The notes: generated by a model from the sequence alone, not told the origin. A stretch of DNA of 64,000 bases from Bacteroidota bacterium (GCA_023432805.1 JAEYUG010000129.1:1-64000); one strand, 5' to 3'; shown: positions 50,390 through 59,008, numbered from the stretch's first letter. Program-made: numbers and translations.

Positions 50390-51009
50390 AAGGCTCTGTC
50401 CTGACTGGTGGTGGGATGTGTGTTGAAGATGTTCATCGTTCGTTCAATCCCTTGTTCGAGCAGGGAGAGCACGGCCTCGCCGGCTCTCCGGGCCATCTGC
50501 GCGACCAGGTCTTTTTCGTCCTTGCGGAACGGTCCGAGTACATAATCCGCTACGTCATCACCCGGAGGTGGAGCACCCACACCACAGCGCAACCTCATGA
50601 ATGCTGATGTACCGAGTTCGTCGATGAGGGATTGCAGCCCTTTCTGTCCGCCGCTCGAACCGCGGGTGCGCAGACGCAAGGTGCCGGTCGGCAGCGCCGT
50701 ATCATCACTGATGATGAGAAGCTGACCGGGGGTCAGCCCATGCCTGTCGAGCAGAGCTGAGACGGCGACGCCGCTACGGTTCATGTATGTCTGCGGCTTG
50801 CATACGAGGAGCGCATGACGATCCGTGTACACCTGGGCTACATGGGCATCGGATTCCAAACGAAAGTCGCGGACAGCGAACCTGTCCGCGAGCATGTCGA
50901 TAATCACAAATCCGATGTTGTGCCGGGTATCGGCATATCGGACACCAGGATTTCCTAAACCGACAACACAGAGGTCTAACGTCCTATTGACGGTGTCGCG
51001 CGTATCCAC
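50386..51009 (-). CDS. pth: Peptidyl-tRNA hydrolase
   Basis: Cytosolic enzyme that releases tRNA from dropped-off peptidyl-tRNA, 207 residues. 'CVVGLGNPGVRYADTRHNIGFVIIDMLA' contains the catalytic His, followed by 'KPQTYMNRSGVAVSALL', 'ISDDTALPTGTLRLRTRGSSGGQKGLQSLIDELGTSAFMRLRCGVG'. The usual 'HDDLDLP' is 'SDDTALP' here, with the important Asp retained. Lies 18 bp after rplY and overlaps hppA by 4 bp. Confidence 0.97.
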   Translation of the reverse strand: MDTRDTVNRTLDLCVVGLGNPGVRYADTRHNIGFVIIDMLADRFAVRDFRLESDAHVAQVYTDRHALLVCKPQTYMNRSGVAVSALLDRHGLTPGQLLIISDDTALPTGTLRLRTRGSSGGQKGLQSLIDELGTSAFMRLRCGVGAPPPGDDVADYVLGPFRKDEKDLVAQMARRAGEAVLSLLEQGIERTMNIFNTHPTTSQDRAL

Positions 51010-51027
51010 GTGTACGCGTGGTGTCGC

Positions 51028-51651
51028 TTAGTCTGCGTCGACCTTGCCGCGACCGATGACCTCGGGCTCACTCGAACCCTGCGTCGTGCTCGTGTCAGAT
51101 TCCGTCCGGCCATGACCGATGGTCATGACAGCCTGATCGGCATCCAGCAGCGCTGTCACATTGCCCAGCGGCAGGTCGGCGATGGTCACGATAGCACCGA
51201 TCTCCATGGCCGAGATGTCGATGGCAACATGTTCGGGCATGTCGCCCGGCAGGCACTCGACTTCGATCTTGTGGAGGATGTGATTGAGCACACCACCGGC
51301 ACGCACACCGGGGGAGCTTCCCTCGAGCACGATCGGAACCTCGATGCGAATTTTCTCGGTCATCACCAGACCCTGCAGATCGAAATGCACAACCTTGTCG
51401 GTGATGGGGTCGAACTGCACTTCGCGAAGTACACATTTTTCCTTCGTGCCGTCGCTGAGGCGAAGATCGACAATGTGGGTTTCCGCCGTGTGGATCAGCG
51501 GACGCAGATCGAGGGCGCGAACGTCGATGGCGATGTTCTTCTCGTTGTGAAGATAGAACACACCGGGTACCCGTCCTTCGCGGCGGATCTGATGCACGGC
51601 CGCACGGCCTTTCGGTGTGCGAATGTTGGCGTTGAGGATGATTTCAGCCAC
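51028..51651 (-). CDS. rplY: 50S ribosomal protein L25 (general stress protein Ctc family)
   Basis: 5S-rRNA-binding ribosomal protein of the two-domain Ctc/TL5 type, 207 residues. N-domain: 'LNANIRTPKGRAAVHQIRREGRVPGVFYLHNEKNIAIDVRALDL' and 'VLREVQFDPITDKVVHFDLQGL'. C-domain (about 100-185): 'IEVPIVLEGSSPGVRAGGVLNHILHKIEVECLPGDMPEHVAIDIS'. Lies between prs and pth, a conserved order in many bacteria. Confidence 0.97.
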   Translation of the reverse strand: MAEIILNANIRTPKGRAAVHQIRREGRVPGVFYLHNEKNIAIDVRALDLRPLIHTAETHIVDLRLSDGTKEKCVLREVQFDPITDKVVHFDLQGLVMTEKIRIEVPIVLEGSSPGVRAGGVLNHILHKIEVECLPGDMPEHVAIDISAMEIGAIVTIADLPLGNVTALLDADQAVMTIGHGRTESDTSTTQGSSEPEVIGRGKVDAD

Positions 51652-51672
51652 GTCTCTACTCCTGAATCGGAA

Positions 51673-52620
51673 CTACATGATTTTGTCTTTGTCGGTATCG
51701 AACAGCGAACTGATCGACTGATGCAGATGCGTTCGCTTGATCGCCTCCGCGAAGATTTTGGCAACGGACTTGATCTCGACCAGCCCCGTCTCCGCCATTG
51801 CAGGACGCAGGGGGAGCGTATCCGTCACAAATATTTTTTTCACACCGCTCTCAAGGATCCGGGTCGGAGCCTCGCCTGAGAAGATTGCGTGGGTGCACGC
51901 ACCGTACACATCCTTCGCACCGGCTTCCTTGAGCGCCAGCACTGCGTTCTTGAAGGTGCCACCCGTGTCGATCATGTCGTCGACGAGAAGCACATTCTTG
52001 CCGTCGACGGTGCCGATGATGTTGAGCACCTCGGCAACATTCTGCTGGGGACGCCGCTTGTCGAGCACGACCAGATCAGCCTCGAGCCGCTTGGCGTATG
52101 CACGCGCAAGTTTGATGCCGCCGACATCGGGCGAGACCACCGAAAGGTTCGGGATCCTGCGACGACGCATGTACTTGAGGAACACCGCCGACGCATAGAG
52201 GTGATCGAAGGGGATGTCAAAAAATCCCTGGATCTGCGCCGCATGCAGATCCATCGCGATCACCCGGTCCGCACCGGCACTCGTCAGAAGATTCGCGATG
52301 AGCTTGGCCGAAATCGCCACGCGGGGTTGATCCTTGCGATCCTGTCGTGCATATCCGAAGTAGGGCATCACGGCCGTGATCCGGCGCGCAGATGCGCGGC
52401 GGGCTGCGTCGATCATGATCAGCAGCTCCATGAGATTCTCGGCCGGGGGATTCGTGCTTTGCACGATGAACACATCGCGGCCGCGGATGTTCTCACGGTA
52501 TTTGACCCACAGCTCTCCGTCGCTGAACGACTTTATTTCGCACACGCCAAGCGTCTCGCCGAGATGACGCGCGATGTCGCGTGCGAGCGGAGTGTTGGAG
52601 CGACCGGAAAAGACGAGCAT
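51673..52620 (-). CDS. prs: Ribose-phosphate pyrophosphokinase (PRPP synthase)
   Basis: Cytosolic enzyme making PRPP from ribose-5-phosphate and ATP, 315 residues, class I. Motifs: 'FSGRSNTPLARDIARHLG', 'FSDGELWVKYRENIRGRDVFIVQST', 'MPYFGYARQDRKDQPR', 'DLHAAQIQGFFDIPFDHLYA' and the PRPP loop 'VLLVDDMIDTGGTF'. First protein gene of an operon with rplY, pth and hppA, and 37 bp downstream of tRNA-Gln in the same direction. Confidence 0.98.
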   Translation of the reverse strand: MLVFSGRSNTPLARDIARHLGETLGVCEIKSFSDGELWVKYRENIRGRDVFIVQSTNPPAENLMELLIMIDAARRASARRITAVMPYFGYARQDRKDQPRVAISAKLIANLLTSAGADRVIAMDLHAAQIQGFFDIPFDHLYASAVFLKYMRRRRIPNLSVVSPDVGGIKLARAYAKRLEADLVVLDKRRPQQNVAEVLNIIGTVDGKNVLLVDDMIDTGGTFKNAVLALKEAGAKDVYGACTHAIFSGEAPTRILESGVKKIFVTDTLPLRPAMAETGLVEIKSVAKIFAEAIKRTHLHQSISSLFDTDKDKIM

Positions 52621-52657
52621 GCGTGAATTGGCGATTGAGGGGCGTTGGCAATGATTG

Positions 52658-52729
52658 CTGGGGCGGCTGGGTTCGAACCAGCGAGTGTCGGCTCCAAAGG
52701 CCGATGCCTTACCACTTGGCTACGCCCCA
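52658..52729 (-). tRNA. tRNA-Gln (anticodon TTG)
   Basis: A complete 72-nt cloverleaf on the minus strand. The acceptor stem pairs TGGGGCG with CGCCCCA, the discriminator is G, and the anticodon loop CTTTGGA carries TTG in a TCGGC/GCCGA stem. The T-arm has the standard GTTCGAA loop closed by CTGG/CCAG. CCA is not encoded. A promoter lies about 40 bp upstream and prs follows, so tRNA and prs are probably one transcript. Confidence 0.97.
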
Positions 52730-52768
52730 GTGGTACGCGTTTGCGTGCTGCAAAACGCTCTAGAACAA

Positions 52769-52799
52769 CGAATATACGTGCAATCTTTGAGAGCGGCAA
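52769..52799 (-). promoter_or_regulatory. Putative promoter of the tRNA-Gln/prs operon
   Basis: On the minus strand TTG (52799-52797), a 20-bp spacer and TATATTCG (52776-52769). The expected start is near 52764, about 35 bp before the tRNA. Confidence 0.68.
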
Positions 52800-52938
52800 C
52801 TCGAAAATTGAAGTTCCCGTTCCCGGTAGGCCGAACGAAGCGGTCTTCGGGACGTTGATGCAAGAGTATTGTGAAATGACGAGCAGCTGGGTCTGCCACC
52901 ATTGTCGGCTTCCCCTCGTCATTATCCGGCACGAATGA

Positions 52939-53640
52939 TTATTCGCCGCGAATGAGCCGCTCCGCCAGCCGACGGTCGAGTCCTGCTGCGAGGATCCCGG
53001 CAGCGGCTGCGTCGATGTCGTAGGCGAGCCGTACGATGTCACAACTGCCCGCAACGGTGTCGAGAACGCAGAAGGCGAGACGGTTGTCGCCGTCCCGCGG
53101 TTGACCGACACTGCCGACATTGATCAGAAACCGATGTTCGCTGTCGTACTCGCGCATGTGAGGATCGAGGGCGAAGATATACGGCCGGTGTGAGTGGCCG
53201 ACGAAGCACACGCGTTCGGAGAATGCCTGTGCCTGCTGCTTGGCTTCCATGGCGGTGAGTATGTAGCGCATGCGCTCGGGATGGTCGGGCGAGGCATGCA
53301 CAAAAAGCATAGTGTCGATGCCGAGCCTGTAGGGCAGGGTCTTGATGTAGGCCTTGTCTGCAGGAGAGAGTTGCTGCGCCGTCCACACAATCGCCTTCGC
53401 GGCGTGGGAGTTGAAGTCCCGTCTCGCCGGGATGTTCACAGCCGCAAAATCATGATTGCCGAGCACGACGTATTCGGTGCGGGAGCGCACGAGGTCGAGG
53501 CATGCGACCGGATCCGATCCATAGCCGACGATGTCTCCCAGACAGACGATCCGGTCGATGTCGATCGTGTCGATGTGGGCGAGCGCCGCAGTCAGCGCAG
53601 GAAGATTGCCGTGTATGTCGGAAATGATGGCGTAGCGCAT
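52939..53640 (-). CDS. Metallophosphoesterase (YfcE/diadenosine-type)
   Basis: A 233-residue calcineurin-like phosphoesterase. The dimetal motifs appear in order: 'IISDIHGNLPAL' (DxH), 'VCLGDIVGYGSDP' (GD), 'VVLGNHD' (GNHD), 'FVHASPD' and 'CVGHSHRPYIF' (GHxH). Close to the small bacterial phosphodiesterases that follow the pattern 'MRYAIISDIHGN'; the substrate cannot be told. Monocistronic: its own promoter is upstream and the 200-bp gap downstream leads to the tRNA promoter. Confidence 0.93.
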   Translation of the reverse strand: MRYAIISDIHGNLPALTAALAHIDTIDIDRIVCLGDIVGYGSDPVACLDLVRSRTEYVVLGNHDFAAVNIPARRDFNSHAAKAIVWTAQQLSPADKAYIKTLPYRLGIDTMLFVHASPDHPERMRYILTAMEAKQQAQAFSERVCFVGHSHRPYIFALDPHMREYDSEHRFLINVGSVGQPRDGDNRLAFCVLDTVAGSCDIVRLAYDIDAAAAGILAAGLDRRLAERLIRGE

Positions 53641-53659
53641 GGGGATCTGCGAAGGAACC

Positions 53660-53690
53660 CGAACCTACGCATCACCATGTGCACATGCAA
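53660..53690 (-). promoter_or_regulatory. Putative promoter of the metallophosphoesterase gene
   Basis: On the minus strand TTG (53690-53688), a 20-bp spacer and TAGGTTCG (53667-53660), with the expected start about 15 bp before the ATG. Confidence 0.62.
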
Positions 53691-53781
53691 GACGAGACAG
53701 GATGGTTGAAGCTGTCGCGGTGGGGACCTCGGTTCATTTTAACCGGATCTGCTGCTTTCGTAGATTGACCGGCTGAAGACC

Positions 53782-55098
53782 ATGCGCATCCCCACCCTCC
53801 TTCTCCTTCTCTTCGTCGGCATTGCGGCTCAAGCCTCCGCACAGTCGCGTTCGCTCGTGCGTGTGATCTACGCCGACAGTCTCGTCTCACGGATGCAGGG
53901 CGACATGCAGCTGCGCGAGCTGGTGGGACGCGTGCGACTCGAGCAGGAGAATGTCGTGATCACCTGCGACCGTGCGCTTCAGAACATCGACCGCAATACA
54001 GTGGATCTCGAGGGCAATGTCGTCATCACACAGGACACCCTCGTGCTGCGATCGCGTCGCGGGACCTACGACGGCAACACGCGCACCGCACGCACCGGCG
54101 ACGGCATCGAGATCCGCGACGGACATCTGACTCTGCGCGCGGATGCAGGCTGGTACGAGGCCGATGCGAAAATCGCGCAGTTCCGTTCACGCGTGCATGT
54201 GCGCGATTCGAGCGCGACGATTACCGCCGGATCGCTGCGCTATGACCGCGACAGCGCGCGCGCGACGGCGTGGACCGATGTGCAGGTGCATTTCAGCGCA
54301 GAGCGTGCAGTGATCACCGGTGATTCGGTGATCCACTTCACCGAACGACGCCACAGCTTCTTCCCCCTGCGTCCCCGGCTCTGGCAAATCGACACAACCG
54401 TCGTCCGACGCGACAGCCTGACCGGTGCCGCCGATTCCGTGCGCCTCGACACGCTGTTCATGGCAGCCACACGCATGGAAGCGTATCGCGATACGAGCAA
54501 TCGCTTCCTCGCGATGGGTGCGGTCGAAATGGTGCGCGGCGCACTCTCCGCACGCGGCGAGGAGGCACGCTTCCTTCGCAACGACAGTGTGCTGATTCTC
54601 CGCACCATGCCGATCGTCTGGTACGAGCAGAACCAGCTCACGGGTGACTCGATAGCGGTGGGACTCTCCGACGGGCACGTCGACTACACGCATGTGACCG
54701 GCAGCGGCTTCAGCGCCTCGCAGAGCAAGCCCACGGCGAGCGACACGCTCGCACCTCCGGGACGCTACGACCAGACGTCCGGCAAGTCCATCCACATCCG
54801 GTTCCGCAACGACAATGCCGATCGCATCGTCGTCGACGGCACCGCCACGAGCCTGTACTTCCTCTTCGATGGACGCGCGCTCAACGGTGTGCGCCGTGAA
54901 AGCGGCGATCGCATCATCATCGACTTCGACGACGATGGCAGGGCCGACGAGATCCGCACGCTCGGCGGCGTCGAGGGCACCTACTACCCCGAGAAATACG
55001 TCACCGGACGCGAGTCCGACTACAATCTCGAGGGGATGCGCTGGCGGGAGGATCGCCCCGCAATGCTCCCCTTCCCAGCGGATCCACCGGCACGCTGA
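53782..55098 (+). CDS. LptA/OstA-like LPS transport protein
   Basis: A 438-residue exported protein. Signal peptide (MRIPTLLLLLFVGIAAQASA) followed by an OstA/LptA-type beta-jellyroll: 'RVIYADSLVSRMQGDMQLRELVGRVRLEQENVVITCDRALQNIDRNTVDLEGNVVITQDTLVLRSRRGTYDGNTRTARTGDGIEIRDGHLTLRADAGWYEADAKIAQFRSRVHVRDSSATITAGSLRYD'-type strand repeats, shown by recurring 'AxxGxVxI.QDxL.LxSxxGxYD'. The C-terminal half repeats the theme ('RTMPIVWYEQNQLTGDSIAVGL'). It resembles the longer Bacteroidota periplasmic LptA relatives. The nearby kdsC-kdsA pair supports a role in LPS assembly. A TAGATTGA box lies 14 bp before the ATG. Confidence 0.83.
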   Translation: MRIPTLLLLLFVGIAAQASAQSRSLVRVIYADSLVSRMQGDMQLRELVGRVRLEQENVVITCDRALQNIDRNTVDLEGNVVITQDTLVLRSRRGTYDGNTRTARTGDGIEIRDGHLTLRADAGWYEADAKIAQFRSRVHVRDSSATITAGSLRYDRDSARATAWTDVQVHFSAERAVITGDSVIHFTERRHSFFPLRPRLWQIDTTVVRRDSLTGAADSVRLDTLFMAATRMEAYRDTSNRFLAMGAVEMVRGALSARGEEARFLRNDSVLILRTMPIVWYEQNQLTGDSIAVGLSDGHVDYTHVTGSGFSASQSKPTASDTLAPPGRYDQTSGKSIHIRFRNDNADRIVVDGTATSLYFLFDGRALNGVRRESGDRIIIDFDDDGRADEIRTLGGVEGTYYPEKYVTGRESDYNLEGMRWREDRPAMLPFPADPPAR

Positions 55099-55128
55099 GC
55101 CGCTGCCCGACGACCAGATCCCACTCCT

Positions 55129-56289
55129 ATGAATACATCCCCCCTTCCCGCACAACCCGATCTCGGCGACATCCGGGCACATTTTCCCTTTCTGGACAGC
55201 GGACGCATCTGGCTCAACCATGCGGCCACGTCGCCGTGGTCGACCGACGTGATGGCCATGCTCGATCGGCTGCGCGCCATCACCGCGCACGGCGAGATCG
55301 ACTGCTATACCGATGCCATCGGGGTGCTCACGCGCACACGGGTGATGGCGGCTGCGATGATGGGCGCTGACGCGCGGGATGTCGCCTTCACGTCGAACAC
55401 GTCTGAAGGTCTCAACATTCTTGCCTCCGGCCTCGTGTGGAAGCCGGGGGACCGCATCGTCCTGGTCGACAGGGAGTTCCCCTCGAACATCTACCCGTTC
55501 CTCAATCTCGCGCGGCTCGGAGTGGAGATCGATTTCGTCGAACAACACGATGGCATGGTGCCGGTCGAGGCGATCGAACGCGCGCTCACACCGCGTACGG
55601 TGCTCGTGGCGGTAAGCTGGGTGCAGTTCCTCTCAGGATACGTCGTCGATCTGAATGCGCTCGGCACTCTGTGCCGCGCGCGCGGGGTCCTGCTGTCGGT
55701 GGATGCAATCCAGGGACTCGGCGCGATTCGACTCGACCTCACGCGCACACCGGTGGACTTCCTCGCAGCCGGCACCCAGAAGTGGCAGATGGGTCCCCTC
55801 GGTCTGGCCATCATCGTCGTACCACCCGCCACGCGCGAGCGGATCTCGCAATCGCATCTCGGCTGGCTCAGTGTCGACGAGGCGTGGGATTTTTTCGACT
55901 ATCGCGTCGACCTGCTCGACGATGCCCGTCGCTATGAAAACGGGACCTTCAACGCGATGGGGGTCTACGCGTACCATGGTGCCCTGTCGCTGTTCGAATC
56001 CGTCGGCCACGACTGGATCGACCGCCGGGTGCGTGCCCTCGCCACGCGTGTGTTCGATCACGCGCACGCGCGCGGCTACGCACTGCGCACACCCGCTGAC
56101 GCCGTCCGACGGGCGGGCATCGTGACCTTCGCACATCCAGAGGCCGATCGGATTGCAGCCACGCTGCACGACAGACGCATCGACGTGTCGTCGCGCGCGG
56201 GACATCTGCGCATCGCGCCGCACTTCTACAACACCGACGATGAGGTGGATACCGCGATGGAAGCCATCGCGGAGCTGCTTCCCTATTGA
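55129..56289 (+). CDS. Class V aminotransferase-like PLP enzyme
   Basis: A 386-residue fold-type I PLP enzyme of the cysteine desulfurase/isopenicillin-N epimerase group. 'FLDSGRIWLNHAATSPWSTDVM' opens the fold, 'DARDVAFTSNTSEGLNILASGLVWKPGDRIVLVDREFPSNIYP' binds the cofactor phosphate, 'LLSVDAIQGLGAIRLDL' gives the PLP-nitrogen Asp, and 'LAAGTQKWQMGPLGLAI' carries the Schiff-base Lys. No catalytic Cys loop of true desulfurases is visible. Substrate unknown. Stands 30 bp after the LptA-like gene and overlaps the convergent kdsC-like gene by 7 bp. Confidence 0.9.
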   Translation: MNTSPLPAQPDLGDIRAHFPFLDSGRIWLNHAATSPWSTDVMAMLDRLRAITAHGEIDCYTDAIGVLTRTRVMAAAMMGADARDVAFTSNTSEGLNILASGLVWKPGDRIVLVDREFPSNIYPFLNLARLGVEIDFVEQHDGMVPVEAIERALTPRTVLVAVSWVQFLSGYVVDLNALGTLCRARGVLLSVDAIQGLGAIRLDLTRTPVDFLAAGTQKWQMGPLGLAIIVVPPATRERISQSHLGWLSVDEAWDFFDYRVDLLDDARRYENGTFNAMGVYAYHGALSLFESVGHDWIDRRVRALATRVFDHAHARGYALRTPADAVRRAGIVTFAHPEADRIAATLHDRRIDVSSRAGHLRIAPHFYNTDDEVDTAMEAIAELLPY

Positions 56290-56819
56290 TCAGTGTGGTC
56301 GCTGCGGCTGCGCACGCGCAACAGCAGATCGAGCACCTCACGCACGGCACCGCGTCCCCCCGCCCGCGAGGCCACGTAATGTGCGGCCATCTTCACCGAC
56401 GACTGCGCGTTCGACGGCGTGGCCGCAAAACCCACACGCCGCAGGATCGGGAGATCGAACACGCTGTCGCCCATGTAGGCGACCTCGTCGTCGGTCAGGC
56501 CGTACTCCTCGACGAAATGGCGATAGGGTGCCAGCTTGTCGAGGTTCTGCTCGTAGATGTCACTGATGTCAAGTTCGCGCGCCCGCGCTATCACGAGGTC
56601 GGAATGTCCCCCGGTGATGATGCCCACGCGCACACCGATTTCCTGCACAGCCTTGATGCCATGCGCATCCATGATGATGATCGTGCGTTCGTCCGCATCA
56701 TGCACTTCGGCGTGTTCACCACCGTGCGTGAGCACACCCTCGACATCGAGCAGGAATGCATTGATGCGCAGCAGGCGCGTGAAGAGCGCGGGAGTGAGTC
56801 TGTCTTCGTGCTGGAACAT
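56283..56819 (-). CDS. KdsC-like HAD phosphatase (3-deoxy-D-manno-octulosonate 8-phosphate phosphatase)
   Basis: A 178-residue C0-type HAD phosphatase that would dephosphorylate KDO-8-phosphate. The fold markers are 'LLDVEGVLTHGG' (D25-V-E27), 'DAHGIKAVQEIGVRVGIITGG', 'QNLDKLAPYRHFVEEYGL', 'VAYMGDSVFDLPILRRVGFA' and the KdsC-type tail 'YVASRAGGRGAVREVLDLLL'. The expected second Asp of the DxD motif (acid/base) is Glu27 here, a change that could slow or alter catalysis. The ATG lies 4 bp after the kdsA stop codon, so the two are cotranscribed, supporting the function. Confidence 0.88.
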   Translation of the reverse strand: MFQHEDRLTPALFTRLLRINAFLLDVEGVLTHGGEHAEVHDADERTIIIMDAHGIKAVQEIGVRVGIITGGHSDLVIARARELDISDIYEQNLDKLAPYRHFVEEYGLTDDEVAYMGDSVFDLPILRRVGFAATPSNAQSSVKMAAHYVASRAGGRGAVREVLDLLLRVRSRSDHTDQ

Positions 56820-56823
56820 GGTG

Positions 56824-57696
56824 TTACCGCCCTGCTCCCTCCGTCGGCGCATCGGGCGGGAAGCGATGGCCGCGCACGGCGGCATCCACTGCGAGCACGC
56901 CTTCGAGCACCCGCTCGATCTCGGCGAGCGGCAGCTGACTGGCAGCATCGCTGCGCGCATGCGCAGGATCCGGATGCGTCTCCATGAACAGCGCGTCGAT
57001 GCCGACGGCGGCGGCGGCGCGCGCGAGCGGCGCGATGTATTGGGGGCTTCCCCCGCTGTGATCGCCGACCGATGGTGCCTGCACGGCATGGGTCGCGTCC
57101 ATCACAACGGGATATCCCAGCGACCGCATCACGACGAGGGCACGCATGTCGACAATCAGATCGTGATATCCGAAACTCGTACCGCGCTCGCAGACGAGGA
57201 TGCGGTCGTTGCCGGTCGAGGCCACCTTGGCCGCGGCATGGCGCATGTCTTCGGGCGCCATGAACTGCCCCTTCTTGATGTTGATCGCCCGGCCCGTCTC
57301 CCCGGCGGCGAGCAGCAGGTCGGTCTGGCGGGAAAGGAAGGCGGGGATCTGGAGGATGTCTGCAACGCCGGCTGCGGTGCGTGCGTCTTCCGGTGCGTGG
57401 ATGTCGGTGACGATCGGAAGCCGGTACTCGCACTTGACATCGTCGAGGATGCGCAGGGCGGCTTCGTCGCCGAGTCCCTGAAATCCAGACATGCTTGTCC
57501 GATTTGCCTTGCGGAACGACGACTTGAAGACGAGCGGCATGCCGAGGCGTTCGCACACGCGCACGAGGTGTTCGGCGGTGTGGAAGATCATGTCGCGGGA
57601 CTCGACGACGCAGGGTCCCGCAAGCAGGACGAGCGGTGCGTCGCTTCCGATGGGAATGTCGGCGACGGTGAGGGGTGCGGGGCGCGGGGTCTGCAT
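56824..57696 (-). CDS. kdsA: 3-deoxy-8-phosphooctulonate synthase (KDO-8-phosphate synthase)
   Basis: Cytosolic aldolase-like enzyme that condenses PEP and arabinose-5-phosphate to KDO-8-phosphate for lipid A-core. The 290-residue TIM barrel shows 'LLAGPCVVESRDM', 'FKSSFRKANRTSMSGFQGLGDEAALRIL', 'PIVTDIHAPEDA', 'LQIPAFLSRQTDLLLAAGETGRAINIKKGQFMAPEDM', 'ERGTSFGYHDLIVDMRAL' and 'VVMDATHAVQ'. In 'AGPCVVES' the Cys is the position that separates metal-dependent enzymes (Cys) from metal-independent ones (Asn), so it is probably metal-dependent. One base separates it from prfA; kdsC-like follows. Confidence 0.97.
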   Translation of the reverse strand: MQTPRPAPLTVADIPIGSDAPLVLLAGPCVVESRDMIFHTAEHLVRVCERLGMPLVFKSSFRKANRTSMSGFQGLGDEAALRILDDVKCEYRLPIVTDIHAPEDARTAAGVADILQIPAFLSRQTDLLLAAGETGRAINIKKGQFMAPEDMRHAAAKVASTGNDRILVCERGTSFGYHDLIVDMRALVVMRSLGYPVVMDATHAVQAPSVGDHSGGSPQYIAPLARAAAAVGIDALFMETHPDPAHARSDAASQLPLAEIERVLEGVLAVDAAVRGHRFPPDAPTEGAGR

Positions 57697-57697
57697 G

Positions 57698-58792
57698 TCA
57701 GCTGCCTGCCTTTCCCTCGATTTCCTCCTGCAGTCGCTGTGTGCGATCGGCGAGCTTGAGGCGCTCGATCAGATCACCGATCTCTCCATTCACGATCTCG
57801 TGGAGGTTGTAGACGGTGAGGCCGATGCGATGGTCGGTCAGACGGTTCTGGGGGAAGTTGTATGTGCGGATCTTGTCGGAGCGGTCGCCGGAGCCGACCA
57901 TGGAGCGGCGTGCGGCGCTCTGCTGCGCGTTCTGTTCGGCGAGTCTCTGCTCGTAGAGGCGTGCGCGCAGCACCTTCATCGCCTTCTGGCGGTTCTTGAG
58001 CTGCGAGCGCTCTTCCTGGCAGGTGACGACGATGCCGGTCGGGATGTGGGTCATGCGCACTGCTGTCTCGACCTTGTTGACGTTCTGGCCGCCCTTGCCG
58101 CCGGCACGGTAGATGTCGATCTTCAAATCGTTCTCCGCAATCTCGACGTCGACATCCTCCACCTCGGGCAGCACGGCCACGGTGGCGGCAGAGGTGTGGA
58201 TGCGTCCGCTGGCCTCGGTGGCTGGCACGCGCTGCACACGGTGTACGCCGCTTTCGAATTTCATCGAGCCGTAGACGTCGTCGCCGGTGAGCGAACAGGT
58301 GATCTCTTTGATGCCGCCCGCTTCGGCCTCGGAGAGGCTGATGACTTCGAGCTTCCAGCCCTTGAGTTCTGCGTAGCGGCTGTACATGCGGTACAGATCC
58401 CCTGCGAACAAGGCTGCCTCCTCGCCGCCCGTGCCTGCTCGGATTTCGAGGATGACGTCACGGCTGTCATTCGGGTCCCGCGGAATGAGCAGCACCTTGA
58501 GCTCCGCTTCGGAAGCCGTGATGGCCGCTTCGATTTCATCGAGTTCGCCGCGCGCCAGGTCGACGAGTTCGGAATCGCCTTCGTTGGCGATGATGTCCCG
58601 ATGCCCGGCACGGTCGCTGCGCAGGCGTTTGAAGTGGAGGTATTCGGAGATGATCGGCTCGAGCTGGCGGCGCTCGCGGGCCAGGGTGCGGAAGCGGGTC
58701 TGGTCGCCGACAAGGTCGGGACTGCTCATTTCGTGGCTGATTTCCTCGAAACGCTCGACGGCGGCATCCAGTTTATCAAAAAGGGAATCCAT
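57698..58792 (-). CDS. prfA: Peptide chain release factor 1
   Basis: Release factor for UAA and UAG, 364 residues. The decoding motif PAT ('VQRVPATEASGRIHTSAATVAVLPE') distinguishes it from RF2, and GGQ lies in 'YRAGGKGGQNVNKVETAVRMTHIPTGIVVTCQEERSQLKNR'. The start at MDSLFDKLDA is chosen; upstream a TATATTGC box could be the -7 element. First gene of a unit with kdsA (1-bp gap) and the kdsC-like gene. Confidence 0.98.
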   Translation of the reverse strand: MDSLFDKLDAAVERFEEISHEMSSPDLVGDQTRFRTLARERRQLEPIISEYLHFKRLRSDRAGHRDIIANEGDSELVDLARGELDEIEAAITASEAELKVLLIPRDPNDSRDVILEIRAGTGGEEAALFAGDLYRMYSRYAELKGWKLEVISLSEAEAGGIKEITCSLTGDDVYGSMKFESGVHRVQRVPATEASGRIHTSAATVAVLPEVEDVDVEIAENDLKIDIYRAGGKGGQNVNKVETAVRMTHIPTGIVVTCQEERSQLKNRQKAMKVLRARLYEQRLAEQNAQQSAARRSMVGSGDRSDKIRTYNFPQNRLTDHRIGLTVYNLHEIVNGEIGDLIERLKLADRTQRLQEEIEGKAGS

Positions 58793-59008
58793 GTCACTGC
58801 ATGTGGTTGCAATCACGCAATATACTCACCCGGCGGTTTGCAATCATGGCGGAGGGTCGAGGGCGGGGTTTTTCCCTCGCAGGTGCAACGTTTCGGTACT
58901 TCGCGTGTCTACCTTGAAAGCAGAATTCACATGAAGGAAAATGACTTTTTGCTTGCGTTTGTACGGACTTTTCAAGTAATTGGATCTGGATGAAAAGGAG
59001 TGTCCCCT

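Noticed and set aside
52739..52938. Search for a second RNA gene between tRNA-Gln and the phosphoesterase gene
   Set aside because: Beyond the promoter at 52769-52799 no cloverleaf, terminator hairpin or open frame of merit is visible in the roughly 200 bp.
54187..55548. Open frame of 453 codons antisense to the LptA-like and aminotransferase genes
   Set aside because: It spans two convincing genes on the other strand and has no family signature.
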